A DNA stretch of 64,000 nucleotides, taken from positions 434,001 to 498,000 of the forward strand of contig NZ_SZWE01000002.1 of the NCBI RefSeq assembly GCF_009669325.1, written 5' to 3'. This stretch comes from Roseovarius bejariae (GTDB lineage: Bacteria > Pseudomonadota > Alphaproteobacteria > Rhodobacterales > Rhodobacteraceae). Within the stretch, counting starts at the first letter, position 1, and every line of letters starts with the position of its first letter. Below the pieces are notes generated by a model, which did no database searches, was not told where the DNA came from, and saw only the letters and a list, made by a program, of their open reading frames with translations. A program made the translations under genes and the position numbers. Shown one piece after another: positions 12,410-21,171 of this stretch.

Positions 12410-12823
12410 ATGAGACTTTTCGGTCAAGCGTGCTTTTTGACGATGGTTTTAGGGGCGAGTGGGACAGTAACGGCGCAGGAAGGCTTTGGAGAAGCTGAGT
12501 ACATGAATTCCTGTGCGCAATGTCACGGGGCGGACGGAACCGGCAGTGGCCCGATGGCGGGGTACCTGACCACCAGTCTTCCTGATCTTACGATGCTGAG
12601 CGCGGATAATGGCGGGATATTCCCGGTGGAACGCGTTTACGAGGTTGTCGATGGCCGTGCCGATATCGGCCCGCACGGCAGCCGTGAAATGCCGGCTTGG
12701 GGAATGCGATATACCTATGATGCAGAGGCGCGCCCGATGATCGACTATGCCCCGGCACCAGAAGCGCAGGCGCGCGTGCGTATCCTGTCGTTGGTCGAGT
12801 ACTTGGCTGGCATGCAGAAATAA
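12410..12823 (+). CDS. Small c-type cytochrome
   Basis: A 137-residue periplasmic monoheme cytochrome. It has a signal peptide (MRLFGQACFLTMVLGASGTVTAQ), one heme-attachment site CAQCH near residue 38 and a methionine-containing distal half (REMPAWGM), the probable axial ligand. The ATG at 12410 follows AAGGAGG by eight bases. It stands alone between a terminator and a convergent gene, so its redox partner cannot be read from context. It resembles the class I cytochromes of the cbb3/accessory type only in general layout. Confidence 0.82.
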   Translation: MRLFGQACFLTMVLGASGTVTAQEGFGEAEYMNSCAQCHGADGTGSGPMAGYLTTSLPDLTMLSADNGGIFPVERVYEVVDGRADIGPHGSREMPAWGMRYTYDAEARPMIDYAPAPEAQARVRILSLVEYLAGMQK

Positions 12824-12832
12824 CGCCCCGCG

Positions 12833-13288
12833 TCAGGCGCAGGAATGGGCCGCATTGGCCTGTTCCATGGCCTCGACCGTGGCCTCGAGCGTGAGCAGGA
12901 TGGAGGCGTGGCGATTCTTGTAGTCGCGGGCGGGGCGCAGCACTTCGAGCCCGTCGAAGGGTGCGGGCGGTGTGGGGCCGTCGGATTTCAGCATGGCCTT
13001 GAGGGCATCGCGGGCCTCGGTCACCTGGGGCAGCGTGCAGCCGATGATTGCCCGCCCCACCACGCTGGCCGCGGCCTGGCCCAAAGCACAGGCCTTCACC
13101 TCGGCGGCGTAATCGGTGATTTTCTCGCCATCGGTGACCAGGTCCACGGTGACGGTCGAGCCGCAAAGCGGCGCGCGGCGTTTGACCGTGGCCTCGGGGG
13201 CCTCGAGCCGCCCGTGGTGCGGAATATCGGCGGCCAGTTCGAGAATCCGGGCCGAGTAAAGCTTGATCAGGTCGGTTTCGCCGCTCAT
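12833..13288 (-). CDS. Iron-sulfur cluster scaffold, IscU/SufU-like
   Basis: A 151-residue protein of the NifU N-terminal/SufU family, which carries nascent Fe-S clusters. Three cysteines sit where the family has cluster ligands: APLCGSTVTVDL, VKACALGQAAASV and one near the C-terminus (AAHSCA). The start MSGETDLIKLYS at 13288 fits the family's N-terminus; the frame stays open upstream but that part is not conserved in style. It is divergent from hisI. No isc or suf genes are adjacent. Confidence 0.8.
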   Translation of the reverse strand: MSGETDLIKLYSARILELAADIPHHGRLEAPEATVKRRAPLCGSTVTVDLVTDGEKITDYAAEVKACALGQAAASVVGRAIIGCTLPQVTEARDALKAMLKSDGPTPPAPFDGLEVLRPARDYKNRHASILLTLEATVEAMEQANAAHSCA

Positions 13289-13355
13289 GGCTTTCCCTTT
13301 CGCGTGACACCCCATAGATAGAGGCCATGACGGCAGATGCAAAAGGTTTTCCTCC

Positions 13356-13718
13356 ATGAATTTCGATGCTTCGACACTAAAGTACGACGACAAGGGCCTT
13401 ATTCCGGCGGTCGCACAGGACCATGAAAGCGGTGAGGTTCTGATGGTGGCATGGATGAATGCCGAGGCCGTGGCGCGGACGCTGGAGACCGGGCGCGTGA
13501 CCTATTGGAGCCGGTCGCGGCAGGCGTTTTGGATCAAGGGAGAGACCTCGGGGCATGTGCAGGAATTGATCGAGATGCGGGTGGATTGCGACCGCGATTG
13601 CCTGTTGGTGTTGATCCGGCAGGAGGGGCCGGCCTGTCACACCAACCGGCGGAGTTGTTTTTACACGGCTGTGCGGGATGGTGCGGAAGTGGAGATCATG
13701 GCGCCTGTGTCCGAGTGA
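13356..13718 (+). CDS. hisI: Phosphoribosyl-AMP cyclohydrolase HisI
   Basis: A 120-residue cytosolic enzyme that opens the purine ring of PR-AMP in the third step of histidine synthesis. The metal-binding signature is clear: an Asp-rich stretch with DCDRDCLL and the downstream cysteines in GPACHTNRRSCFY. The enzyme is present as the stand-alone HisI without the HisE pyrophosphohydrolase domain. It is divergent from the Fe-S scaffold gene; other his genes are not in the window. Confidence 0.95.
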   Translation: MNFDASTLKYDDKGLIPAVAQDHESGEVLMVAWMNAEAVARTLETGRVTYWSRSRQAFWIKGETSGHVQELIEMRVDCDRDCLLVLIRQEGPACHTNRRSCFYTAVRDGAEVEIMAPVSE

Positions 13719-13725
13719 GGCGCTT

Positions 13726-13777
13726 GTGGGGGTTTTCCACCCCCACACCCCCGGAGAGTATTTCAGGAAAGATGAAG
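13726..13777. repeat. Intergenic hairpin plus ccggag-gatgaag module
   Basis: GTGGGGG at 13726-13732 pairs with CCCCCAC at 13740-13746 over a seven-base loop, followed by acccccggagagtatttcag and aaagatgaag. This layout resembles a short intergenic repeat that I recall as common in Roseobacter genomes; that is memory, not a search. It lies between the convergent hisI and gluQ genes and may serve as a terminator. Confidence 0.45.
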
Positions 13778-13782
13778 CGGTG

Positions 13783-14637
13783 TCACAGGCCGATCATGTG
13801 CCGGATATCGTGAGGGGTTTTGCCCATCGCGCGGTAGCTGGCGATGGCGCGGGCGTCATCGCGTTTGGCAAGGCGTCGGCCCGTATCGTCGCGGATCAGG
13901 CGGTGGTGGTGATAGATTGGTGTGGGCAGGCCCAGCAGGCGTTGCAGCAGGACGTGGATTTGCGTGGCTGTAAAGAGGTCTTGGCCGCGGATGACATGGG
14001 TGATGCCTTGGTCGGCATCGTCGCAGACCACGGAGAGGTGGTAGGAAGCGCCCATGCCGGGGCGGGCGAGGGCCACGTCGCCGACGGTTTTGATCATATC
14101 TTGTGGGGTGATGGTTCCGGTTTCGCCCTCGGGGCCTTGGCCGGTTTCGATGAAATTCAGGGGCGGGTCGAGGCGCGTCAGGGCGCGTGCCATGTCGAGC
14201 CGCAAGGGGGTGTCGGGCATGGGGCCTGTCGGTGGGGTGTTCGGGCGGCAGGTGCCGGGATAGATCAGCCCGTCTGGCCCATGCAGCGGGGCGCCTTCTT
14301 GCGGCGCGGAGGCGGCGGCGCGAATGTCGGCGCGGCTGCATGAACAGGGGTAGAGAAGCCCTTGATTCCAAAGGATTTGTAGCGCTTCACGATAGCGTGA
14401 GAGGCGATCGGACTGGCGCAGGACGGGCGTGGGCCAGTCGAGACCCAGCCAGTGCAGGTCGTCGTAGATCTGCGCCTCCCATACGGGACGGGAGCGGGAT
14501 TGATCGAGATCGTCGATGCGCAGGTGAAAACTGCCACCCGCCGCTTGGGCCATGTCGAAGGCGGTGAGCGCCGAGAAGGCATGGCCGAGGTGCAGAGGGC
14601 CGGTTGGCGATGGGGCGAAGCGCGTGGTGAAAGTCAT
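13783..14637 (-). CDS. gluQ: Glutamyl-Q tRNA(Asp) synthetase
   Basis: A 284-residue truncated glutamyl-tRNA synthetase paralogue that attaches glutamate to queuosine in the anticodon of tRNA(Asp). It has the class I signature FAPSPTGPLHLGH at the N-terminus, the zinc-binding pair CSC with YPGTC about 25 residues later, and RLAKRDDAR in place of KMSKS. It ends after the catalytic core, without the anticodon-binding domain of GltX. The ATG at 14637 is fixed by the MTFTTRFAPSP start. It lies 28 bases after trmFO on the same strand. Confidence 0.92.
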   Translation of the reverse strand: MTFTTRFAPSPTGPLHLGHAFSALTAFDMAQAAGGSFHLRIDDLDQSRSRPVWEAQIYDDLHWLGLDWPTPVLRQSDRLSRYREALQILWNQGLLYPCSCSRADIRAAASAPQEGAPLHGPDGLIYPGTCRPNTPPTGPMPDTPLRLDMARALTRLDPPLNFIETGQGPEGETGTITPQDMIKTVGDVALARPGMGASYHLSVVCDDADQGITHVIRGQDLFTATQIHVLLQRLLGLPTPIYHHHRLIRDDTGRRLAKRDDARAIASYRAMGKTPHDIRHMIGL

Positions 14638-14665
14638 GTGATTACAGGTGCTTCGCGAGTGATCT

Positions 14666-16024
14666 TCATGCCGTTTCAGGTGCTTTGACGTGATCCAGCC
14701 AATCGGTCCAAGCGGCTTTGGCGCGGTCGGTATAGGCCTTGTATCGGTCCTTGCGCCCACGGCGCCCGCCCTTGAGGCCATCGACCGGGCGGAAGAGGCC
14801 GAAATTGACGTTCATCGGTTGGAAAGTCTTGGCCTCGGCCCCGCCGGTGATGTGGTGGATGAGGGCGCCCATGGCGGAATCCTGCGGCACCGGGGGCGGG
14901 GTCTGGCCCAAGATCTCGGCGGCGGCCATACGGCCCGCGAGAAGGCCCATGGCGGCGGATTCGACGTAGCCTTCGACGCCGGTGATCTGGCCCGCGAAAC
15001 GAATATGGGGTTTTGAGTGCAGGCGCATTTGGTTGTCCAGCAGCGTTGGCGAGTTGATGAAGGTGTTGCGGTGAATGCCGCCAAGGCGCGCGAAGCTGGC
15101 ATCCTCAAGTCCGGGAATCATTTTGAAAACAGCGGTTTGCGCGCCGTACTTCATCTTGGTTTGAAAGCCGACGATATTGAACAGCGTGCCAAGCGCGTTG
15201 TCGCGGCGAAGCTGCACCACGGCCCAGGGTTTGACATCGGGCTGGTGCGGGTTGGTCAGGCCCACGGGTTTCATCGGCCCATGGCGCAGGGTTTCGCGGC
15301 CGCGTTCGGCCATCACTTCGATGGGCAGGCAGCCGTCGAAATAGCCGGCGGTTTCGCCGTCGTGGAACTCGGTCTTATCCGCGGCAAGGAGCGCGTCGAT
15401 GAAGGCCTCGTATTGGTCGCGGTCCATGGGGCAATTGAGGTAGGCGGTGCGCTCTTCCTCGGTGTCGCCCTTGTCGTAGCGTGATTGCATCCATGCCTTG
15501 GACATGTCGATGCTGTCGGCATAGACGATGGGGGCGATGGCATCGAAGAAGGCCAGCGCCTCTTTCCCGGTTTCCTTGGCAATCGCCTGTCCCAAACCTT
15601 CGCTGGTCAGCGGGCCGGTGGCGATGATCCAATGGCCATCAGTGGGCAACTCGGAGATTTCGCCGTAGTCAATCGTGACGAGCGGGTGGTTGCGCAGGGT
15701 CGCCGTGACGTCCTGTGCGAAGGGATCGCGATCCACGGCGAGGGCGCCGCCTGCGGGCAGGCGGTGTTTGTCGGCGGTGTGCATGATCAACCCGTTGGCG
15801 GCGCGCATTTCCCAATGCAGCAGGCCCACGGCGTTTTGCTCATCATCGTCCGAGCGGAAGGAATTGGAACAGACCATTTCGGCCAGATCGCCGGTGCGAT
15901 GCGCGAAGGTTTCCACCTTGGGGCGCATTTCGTGGATGACCACGGGGACGCCCATGTTCGCGGCTTGCCATGCGGCCTCGGACCCGGCCATGCCGCCGCC
16001 GATGATGTGAAGTGTTTTATCCAT
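14666..16024 (-). CDS. trmFO: tRNA m5U54 methyltransferase TrmFO
   Basis: A 452-residue flavoprotein that methylates U54 of tRNA using methylenetetrahydrofolate. It starts with the FAD-binding GxGxxG stretch [14 protein letters not shown], followed by the family block [25 protein letters not shown] with its conserved cysteine. The late blocks [19 protein letters not shown] and the NVNFGLFRP region are also typical. Length fits. It is probably co-transcribed with gluQ. Confidence 0.95.
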   Translation of the reverse strand: MDKTLHIIGGGMAGSEAAWQAANMGVPVVIHEMRPKVETFAHRTGDLAEMVCSNSFRSDDDEQNAVGLLHWEMRAANGLIMHTADKHRLPAGGALAVDRDPFAQDVTATLRNHPLVTIDYGEISELPTDGHWIIATGPLTSEGLGQAIAKETGKEALAFFDAIAPIVYADSIDMSKAWMQSRYDKGDTEEERTAYLNCPMDRDQYEAFIDALLAADKTEFHDGETAGYFDGCLPIEVMAERGRETLRHGPMKPVGLTNPHQPDVKPWAVVQLRRDNALGTLFNIVGFQTKMKYGAQTAVFKMIPGLEDASFARLGGIHRNTFINSPTLLDNQMRLHSKPHIRFAGQITGVEGYVESAAMGLLAGRMAAAEILGQTPPPVPQDSAMGALIHHITGGAEAKTFQPMNVNFGLFRPVDGLKGGRRGRKDRYKAYTDRAKAAWTDWLDHVKAPETA

Positions 16025-16063
16025 GTCGCGCGATGTAGGCGATTGGCGGGCGTTTGGAAAGGG

Positions 16064-17419
16064 TCAGGAGGGGTCCGCGGTGCCGTTATCGACAGGTAGG
16101 CCGGAGGGCACGGTTTCAGGCGGGCCGAGGCGGCCCTTGGTCGAGATCGGATCGGTCAAGGCGTGCAGGAAGGCGATGAGGGCGTCGATTTCTGATCCAT
16201 TGAGAGGAGGGAGGTCGATCGTGATCGCCTGGGAGATGGCCAGCACCTCGTCAAAGTCCCGCATGGCGGGGTCGTGAGGGCCGGGCAACCCGTGTTGCGG
16301 CAGGGTGGCTTTTTCCAGCCCGATATATTCGGCCAAGGCGGTTTCCGGGTCGAGGTGATGGCGGATCATGTCGCCCAGATCGGAATAGGCGCCGGAATGG
16401 CCGTAGGGTGCGGTGAGGGCCACGTTGCGCAGGGAGGGGGTGCGAAACCGATAGCGGTCTTGCGGTTTGCCGGTGACGTAGCCGCGCCCGTGGTCGGCAT
16501 GTCCCTTGGGGCCATGGCCTTTGCCGGGGCCGATTTGCGGCACACCCAAGGCGTGAAACTGGTGATCGGTCTGGAAGGGGCCAGAGTGACAGGAGGCGCA
16601 GCCGGCTTTGCCGTAGAACAGGGACATGCCACGGAGTTGGTCGTTGTTCAGGGCCGTGTCGTCACCCATCAGGAAGGCATCGAAGGGGCTGTCGGTGGCG
16701 CGGAATTCATAGGTGATGAAGGCGGCTATAACGCGGGCGATATCGGTAATGTGAATCGGCTCCCCGCGGCCGTTCAGCCATTCGAAACGGCGGCGGTAAT
16801 CGGGGATTCGCGCCACGCGGGCGGCAATGGCCTGCCATGCGCCGGAATGGCCGGTGATCTGCCCTTGGGCAACCAGATCGGCCACCGGGTTTTCACCGGG
16901 CTGTCCGGCCATTTCATTGGGTGCCACCATGGGCATGAGGGCCTGGGCCGCGAGAAGGGGCAGGGGCCGTTCGAGGTGTTGGCCTTTGGGCAGGCGGACG
17001 CCGAAGCGTTGGCTTGCGTCGATCTCGACCCGGCCATCGTGAAAGAGGGCCTTGAATTCCTGTGCGCCGAGGTTGAACAGCGCGGGCGCGTTGCGGGGCA
17101 CAAGGGTGCGAGGCGGATTTTCGGGGGTGGCCCGGCGGGTTTTCCCATGGCCAATTCCACCTTCGCCGACATTGAGTGAGAGGCCATCGGCACTGGCGTG
17201 ATCGGGGTGATGGCAAGAGGCGCAAGAGATGTTGCGATTGCCTGAAAGGATGGGATCGAAGAACAAATCCCGTCCTAAAAGAACAGAAGTGGCCCCGGGG
17301 GTCGGAAAGTCCGCACGGGTCGCCGGTTCGGGCAAATCAGCGGCCAGAGAGAGGCTGGCTTGGAGGGACAATATCCCGGTGGCGACCCATGTACGCATGA
17401 TGACAAACAGACTTCCCAT
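16064..17419 (-). CDS. Di-heme cytochrome c peroxidase/MauG-like protein
   Basis: A 451-residue periplasmic protein with an N-terminal signal sequence and two c-type heme sites, both CASCH: one at residues 66-70, one in the C-terminal half (GKAGCASCHSGP). The order matches the bacterial cytochrome c peroxidase/MauG superfamily. Conserved parts include LGRDLFFDPILSGN and FRTPSLRNVALTAPYGHSG. Members either reduce hydrogen peroxide or modify partner proteins; which applies cannot be told from sequence. Starts at 17419 or 17398 are both possible. It stands 39 bases upstream of trmFO. Confidence 0.87.
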   Translation of the reverse strand: MGSLFVIMRTWVATGILSLQASLSLAADLPEPATRADFPTPGATSVLLGRDLFFDPILSGNRNISCASCHHPDHASADGLSLNVGEGGIGHGKTRRATPENPPRTLVPRNAPALFNLGAQEFKALFHDGRVEIDASQRFGVRLPKGQHLERPLPLLAAQALMPMVAPNEMAGQPGENPVADLVAQGQITGHSGAWQAIAARVARIPDYRRRFEWLNGRGEPIHITDIARVIAAFITYEFRATDSPFDAFLMGDDTALNNDQLRGMSLFYGKAGCASCHSGPFQTDHQFHALGVPQIGPGKGHGPKGHADHGRGYVTGKPQDRYRFRTPSLRNVALTAPYGHSGAYSDLGDMIRHHLDPETALAEYIGLEKATLPQHGLPGPHDPAMRDFDEVLAISQAITIDLPPLNGSEIDALIAFLHALTDPISTKGRLGPPETVPSGLPVDNGTADPS

Positions 17420-17499
17420 CACGCCCCCTAAGTCCCCGTTTATCGTGCAAAAACCGGCCGGAAAACGTCAAATGTGGAAATAATGTGGCGCAAAATTGG

Positions 17500-17535
17500 A
17501 AACACTGCCTCAATCTCGTGTGTGAGGCGGTGTTT
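17500..17535 (-). terminator. Inverted repeat after the crotonase gene
   Basis: AAACACTGCCTCA at 17500-17512 and TGAGGCGGTGTTT at 17523-17535 form a 13-bp stem with a single T/G wobble and a 10-base loop. On the minus strand it follows the crotonase-fold gene by 17 bases and could end its transcript, although the T-run is short. It also lies upstream of the peroxidase gene. Confidence 0.55.
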
Positions 17536-17552
17536 TCAGTGGGCCACGGGGG

Positions 17553-18338
17553 TTACTGATCCCATTCTGGCGGGCGTTTTTCGAGGAAGGCGGCGATGCC
17601 TTCTTCGGTGTCACGGTAGAGCATGTTTTCCACCATGACCTGCCCGGTGTGGGCATAGGCCTGATCGAGGGTCATTTCCAATTGATCATAGAAAGCGCGT
17701 TTGCCGATGCGCACGGCGGCGCCGAGTTTGGCGGCCACGGTTTCGGCGAGTTCATCGGTGGCCGCTTCCAGATCGTCATGTGGCACGGCGCGGTTGATCA
17801 GTCCGAGGGCCTGTGCACGGTCGGTGTCGATGAATTCGCCCGTCGTCAGCATCTCGAACGCCTGCTTGCGCGGGATATTGCGCGACAGGGCCACCATCGG
17901 AGTGGAGCAGAAGAGGCCGATGTTCACGCCATTGACGCCAAAACGGGTGCCTTCGGCGGCCACGGCCATGTCGCAACTGGCGACCAGTTGACAACCCGCG
18001 GCGGTGGCGATGCCGTGGGGTTGGGCGATCACCGGCTGGGGCAGGTTGCGAATGGCGGTCATGACCTTGGTGCAGCGCGCGAAAAGATCGGCGAAATAGG
18101 CTTTGCCGCCATCCTCGGCCTGACGGCCCTGGGTCATTTCCTTGAGGTCGTGACCGGCGCAGAAGGCCTTGCCCGCCCCCGCGATGATCACCACGCGGAT
18201 TTTTTCATCCGCCGCCAGCGCTTCGAACTCATCGGACAGCGCGGCCAGCATGGCATCGGACAGCGCATTGAGCTTTTCGGGATGGTTCAGGGTCAGGCGG
18301 GCGATGGCGCCTGTATCTTTCCGCTCAAGGATCGGCAT
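17553..18338 (-). CDS. Crotonase-fold protein, ECHDC3-like; not a typical hydratase
   Basis: A 261-residue member of the enoyl-CoA hydratase/isomerase superfamily with recognisable N-terminal strand (ARLTLNHPEKLNALS), CoA-binding AFCAGHDLKEM and the core GIATAAGCQLVASCDMA. Aligned by eye with enoyl-CoA hydratase, the two catalytic glutamates are replaced: the GGGCEL position reads AGCQL (Gln) and the QPEI position reads VNGV (Gly). It is therefore unlikely to hydrate enoyl-CoA by the classic mechanism. It resembles the poorly understood ECHDC3 branch. It is divergent from the thioesterase gene next door, so the two may share a CoA substrate. Confidence 0.82.
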   Translation of the reverse strand: MPILERKDTGAIARLTLNHPEKLNALSDAMLAALSDEFEALAADEKIRVVIIAGAGKAFCAGHDLKEMTQGRQAEDGGKAYFADLFARCTKVMTAIRNLPQPVIAQPHGIATAAGCQLVASCDMAVAAEGTRFGVNGVNIGLFCSTPMVALSRNIPRKQAFEMLTTGEFIDTDRAQALGLINRAVPHDDLEAATDELAETVAAKLGAAVRIGKRAFYDQLEMTLDQAYAHTGQVMVENMLYRDTEEGIAAFLEKRPPEWDQ

Positions 18339-18396
18339 CTTGTATCTCCTTCTGGCTTGTGGCCATTCTTAACGGTGAACAGGCAGGGAGGAAAGC

Positions 18397-18816
18397 ATGG
18401 GCTTGCAGATGACCATCGAGGAGTTGGACGCCTTCATTGCGGAGGTTTTCCCGCAGGTGGAGGGCGATTTCGTCATCGAGGATCTGGGCGAGATGCGAAT
18501 CCGGGTGCGGCTTGCGACGGCGGAAAAGCATCTGCGCCCCGGTGGGACGGTGTCGGGCCCGTCGATGTTCGCCTTGGCGGATGTGGCTGTATATATGGCC
18601 GTGCTGGCGATGATCGGGCCGCAGGCCTTGGCGGTAACCACCAATTGCAGCATCGATTTCATGCGCAAACCCGAAGCGGGCAAGGATTTGATTGCAGAAT
18701 GCCGGTTGCTGAAACTTGGCCGGGTACTGGCGGTGGGTGAGGTCTTGATGTTCTCGGACGGCGGCGAGGCCCCGGTGGCGCGCGCAAGCCTGACCTATTC
18801 GATCCCGCCGCGATAA
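18397..18816 (+). CDS. PaaI-family hot-dog thioesterase
   Basis: A 139-residue single-domain hot-dog protein. The block LRPGGTVSGPSMFALADVAVYMAV is the family's central helix with Gly and Asp, and NCSIDFMRKPEAGKDLIAECRLLKLGRVL gives the following strands. Proteins of this type hydrolyse acyl- or aryl-CoA thioesters in the cytoplasm. It lies 58 bases from the divergent crotonase-fold gene. Substrate not determinable. Confidence 0.83.
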   Translation: MGLQMTIEELDAFIAEVFPQVEGDFVIEDLGEMRIRVRLATAEKHLRPGGTVSGPSMFALADVAVYMAVLAMIGPQALAVTTNCSIDFMRKPEAGKDLIAECRLLKLGRVLAVGEVLMFSDGGEAPVARASLTYSIPPR

Positions 18817-18842
18817 AAAATGGGCCGGGAATGCCCCGGCCC
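18815..18842 (-). terminator. Terminator of the DUF1127 gene
   Basis: Read on the minus strand, GGGCCGGGGC and CCCGGCCC form a strong stem over a short loop, followed by ATTTTTT. It lies just beyond the DUF1127 stop and also overlaps the convergent thioesterase stop, so it may serve both directions structurally, but the T-run suits only the minus strand. Confidence 0.75.
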
Positions 18843-18871
18843 AGTCAGGAAGAACCGCGAACGGGTCGCGA

Positions 18872-19105
18872 TCAGGGATTCCAGAAAAGTTTGCGTGCTT
18901 CGATGTCCGCCTGATCGGCGGTCAGGCCGACATCCTTGCGCAGGTGGGCAGGCAGGCGTTTGAGGGCGCGCCGGGTGCGGCTGCGCTGTGACCAGAGGGT
19001 GACGAGATAAGCGAAACGTACCGCCACGCTGGCAATCGCGGGCAGGGCGTTCTGGGCTGCAAGGGATTGCAGGGCCGAGCGATCGGTGCGCGTGAGGATC
19101 GTCAT
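18872..19105 (-). CDS. DUF1127 small basic protein
   Basis: A 77-residue protein whose C-terminal half (RRALKRLPAHLRKDVGLTADQADIEARKLFW) is the DUF1127 motif, an arginine-rich helical domain. Short DUF1127 proteins of Rhodobacter and Agrobacterium affect RNA turnover and stress or phosphate responses; this longer form is not characterised as far as I know. I chose the ATG at 19105 (MTILTRTDRS), which has a GGAGACGATGAT site ahead. It is divergent from the MocR regulator and shares the ATACAAT-repeat region with it, so it may be a target. Confidence 0.82.
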   Translation of the reverse strand: MTILTRTDRSALQSLAAQNALPAIASVAVRFAYLVTLWSQRSRTRRALKRLPAHLRKDVGLTADQADIEARKLFWNP

Positions 19106-19130
19106 ATCATCGTCTCCTTTGGTTTGTGTT

Positions 19131-19267
19131 GATACAATGTGTCGTGTCGTGCATACAATGCGTAGCATCGCATCGACCTTTCCGCGAGGATTTTATTGTG
19201 ACCGATACAATTTGGCCGCCAGATTTTACCAAAAGCGCAGGCCCGAAGTACCTTGTGTTGATACAAT
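19131..19267. promoter_or_regulatory. Four ATACAAT repeats at the MocR/DUF1127 divergence
   Basis: GATACAAT occurs at 19131-19138, 19204-19211 and 19260-19267, and CATACAAT at 19152-19159, all in the same orientation. The first two are 21 bp apart, two helical turns, as expected for direct-repeat sites of MocR-type dimers. The third and fourth lie inside the start of the regulator gene. Likely an autoregulatory operator; binding is inferred. Confidence 0.55.
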
Positions 19268-20598
19268 CTCTGCGCACGGCTGTTCGCTCAGGTGCATTGG
19301 AGAGAGGCTACAAGATGCCGACCGTGCGCGATCTGGCGTGGGAGTTGGGCATCACACCGGGCACGGTTGCGCGGGCCTATCGCATGGCGGCCGACGAGGG
19401 CTTGGTTGAAACCACCGTTGGCCGGGGCACCTTCGTGGCCGGGGCTGCGCCGGTGCAGGGGGGCGTTTCGCCGGGGGACCCCTTGATTACCGAGGTGGCC
19501 ACCGATTCCATCGACCTGCGCGCCTGCCGCGTTCTGGACGTGGGGCAGGAGGCGGCCATCCGGGCCGGGCTGTCGCGGCTGTCAGATTCACCGGGGTTCA
19601 GTTATCGCGATTATCCCAACAGCCAGACGACCGCCCCGGCACAGACCGCCGTGGCCCGGTGGATCGGGCCGGACAGGGCCGGGCGGTTCGAGACCGGCGA
19701 TGTGGTCATGGGGCTGGGGGCGCAGCATTCGGTGATCATGGCCTTGCAGACCTGTCTGCATGGGGCGACGCCGGTGATCCTGACCGAGACCCTTTGTTAC
19801 CCCGGTGTAAGACACGCGGCACGCCTTTTGCGGGCACAGGTGGTGGGCGTCGAGATGGACGAGTACGGGTTGCGGCCTGACCGGCTTGAAGAGGCGCTGC
19901 AGAGGCATGGCGGGCAGGTGTTGCTGACCGCGCCCGAGGCGCATAGCCCGACAGCGGTACATACGCCCGTTGAACGCCGTCAAGAGATCGCGCGGATCGC
20001 GCAGCGCTATCAGCTTCGGATTATCGAGGATGATTGCCATTGCATCACGCGGCCAGACGCTCCGACCTATCGCGCGATCTGTCCGGACCATGCATGGTAT
20101 ATCTCGTCCTTGACGAAATCCGTGTCGTCGGCCCTGCGGTTTGGCTTTGCCGTCTGTCCGCGTGGGCAGGGGGCGGCAGCGCAGCAGGTGGCGCAATCGT
20201 CGTTTTACGGGATGCCGCAACCGATCCTGGACCTGGGCGCGGACCTGATCGACAGCGGGCAGGCGGAAGAGATGCGCGCAGGCGTGGTGCAGGCCGTTCA
20301 GGCGCGGGTCAGAATGGCGGTTAACATCTTGGGGCAATGGGATATTTCGTGGCAGCCGAGCTTGCCTTTCATCTGGTTGCGCCTGCCGCAGGGCTGGCGC
20401 GGGTCCACCTTCATGCGGGCCTGTGATGCGGCGGGGGTGCAGATCAAATCGGCGGACGAATTCGCCTTGCCTGACGGTCAATCGCCGCATTCGGTGCGGG
20501 TGAGCTTGACGCCGGATGTGTCGGAGGCGGTATTGCAGGGTGCGTTGGAGCGGTTGAGTGGCCTGCTTGCGAGGCCCCCGGTCAACGTGGACTTGTGA
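19198..20598 (+). CDS. MocR-family regulator (GntR HTH plus aminotransferase domain)
   Basis: A 466-residue protein. The N-terminal winged helix-turn-helix is GntR-type (ERGYKMPTVRDLAWELGITPGTVARAYR), and the rest is a fold-type I aminotransferase domain with the PLP lysine in SSLTKSVSSALRFGF. Such regulators sense PLP or an amino-group ligand and usually control a divergent or adjacent gene. The GTG at 19198 follows CGAGGA; the frame is open upstream but that part contains operator repeats. The effector is unknown, and the divergent DUF1127 gene is the nearest candidate target. Confidence 0.88.
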   Translation: MTDTIWPPDFTKSAGPKYLVLIQSLRTAVRSGALERGYKMPTVRDLAWELGITPGTVARAYRMAADEGLVETTVGRGTFVAGAAPVQGGVSPGDPLITEVATDSIDLRACRVLDVGQEAAIRAGLSRLSDSPGFSYRDYPNSQTTAPAQTAVARWIGPDRAGRFETGDVVMGLGAQHSVIMALQTCLHGATPVILTETLCYPGVRHAARLLRAQVVGVEMDEYGLRPDRLEEALQRHGGQVLLTAPEAHSPTAVHTPVERRQEIARIAQRYQLRIIEDDCHCITRPDAPTYRAICPDHAWYISSLTKSVSSALRFGFAVCPRGQGAAAQQVAQSSFYGMPQPILDLGADLIDSGQAEEMRAGVVQAVQARVRMAVNILGQWDISWQPSLPFIWLRLPQGWRGSTFMRACDAAGVQIKSADEFALPDGQSPHSVRVSLTPDVSEAVLQGALERLSGLLARPPVNVDL

Positions 20599-21021
20599 TC
20601 AGAACCAGAGGCGGGGTTCGGCGAGCTCCAGGGAATTGCCAGCCGGGTCGCGGAAATACAGGGAATGGGCGCCATTGGGCCAGTCGAACTCAACCTCGGT
20701 TGGGTGGCCTGTGGCCTCAAGTCTTTGTTTCCATTGAGTGATTTCATCGCGAGAGGCGGCGAAGCACAGGTGGCCGGGGCCTGTTGCGCCATGGGCGGGA
20801 ACGGGCAGGCGCGTGTTGCTTGAGCCGTGTTGCGTGGCCTGTGGGTTGAAGATCAGGAGGATCGTCTGCCCCACGCGGTAGAAGATGTGCCGCCCCTCGA
20901 CGCGCGTGACCTCGGGCAAACCGAGGGTGGTGCCGTAGAATTCTTCTGCCAAATCAAGATCTTCGGCATAAAGCGCGGCTTCGAGAAGGGCGGAAAGGGG
21001 CGGGGCATCGGGCAGGGTCAT
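20599..21021 (-). CDS. VOC-superfamily (glyoxalase/bleomycin-resistance) protein
   Basis: A 140-residue metal-dependent dioxygenase/lyase-fold protein. It has two paired beta-alpha-beta units: ALLEAALYAEDLDLAEEFYGTTLGL near the start and HLCFAASRDEITQWKQRLEATG in the middle. Candidate metal ligands include the His in PGHLCF and the final Glu in PAGNSLELAEPRLW. The substrate cannot be inferred. Its stop codon directly abuts that of the convergent MocR gene. Confidence 0.82.
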   Translation of the reverse strand: MTLPDAPPLSALLEAALYAEDLDLAEEFYGTTLGLPEVTRVEGRHIFYRVGQTILLIFNPQATQHGSSNTRLPVPAHGATGPGHLCFAASRDEITQWKQRLEATGHPTEVEFDWPNGAHSLYFRDPAGNSLELAEPRLWF

Positions 21022-21171
21022 GAGGGGAGGGTAAACCGTGGCAGGCGCATTTCGCAAGTTGTGGATAACTGTCATGAAGGGGTTACAGAGCTGCGGTAGC
21101 AGATCGCTAGATATGCTGCTGATCGTGGGGCTTGCCAGTCTGAATACGCGATATATAGTAGCCATGAGGAA

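Noticed and set aside
21114..21161. A 15-codon frame (MLLIVGLASLNTRYI) between the VOC and HNH genes
   Set aside because: Too short, no ribosome site and no supporting context.
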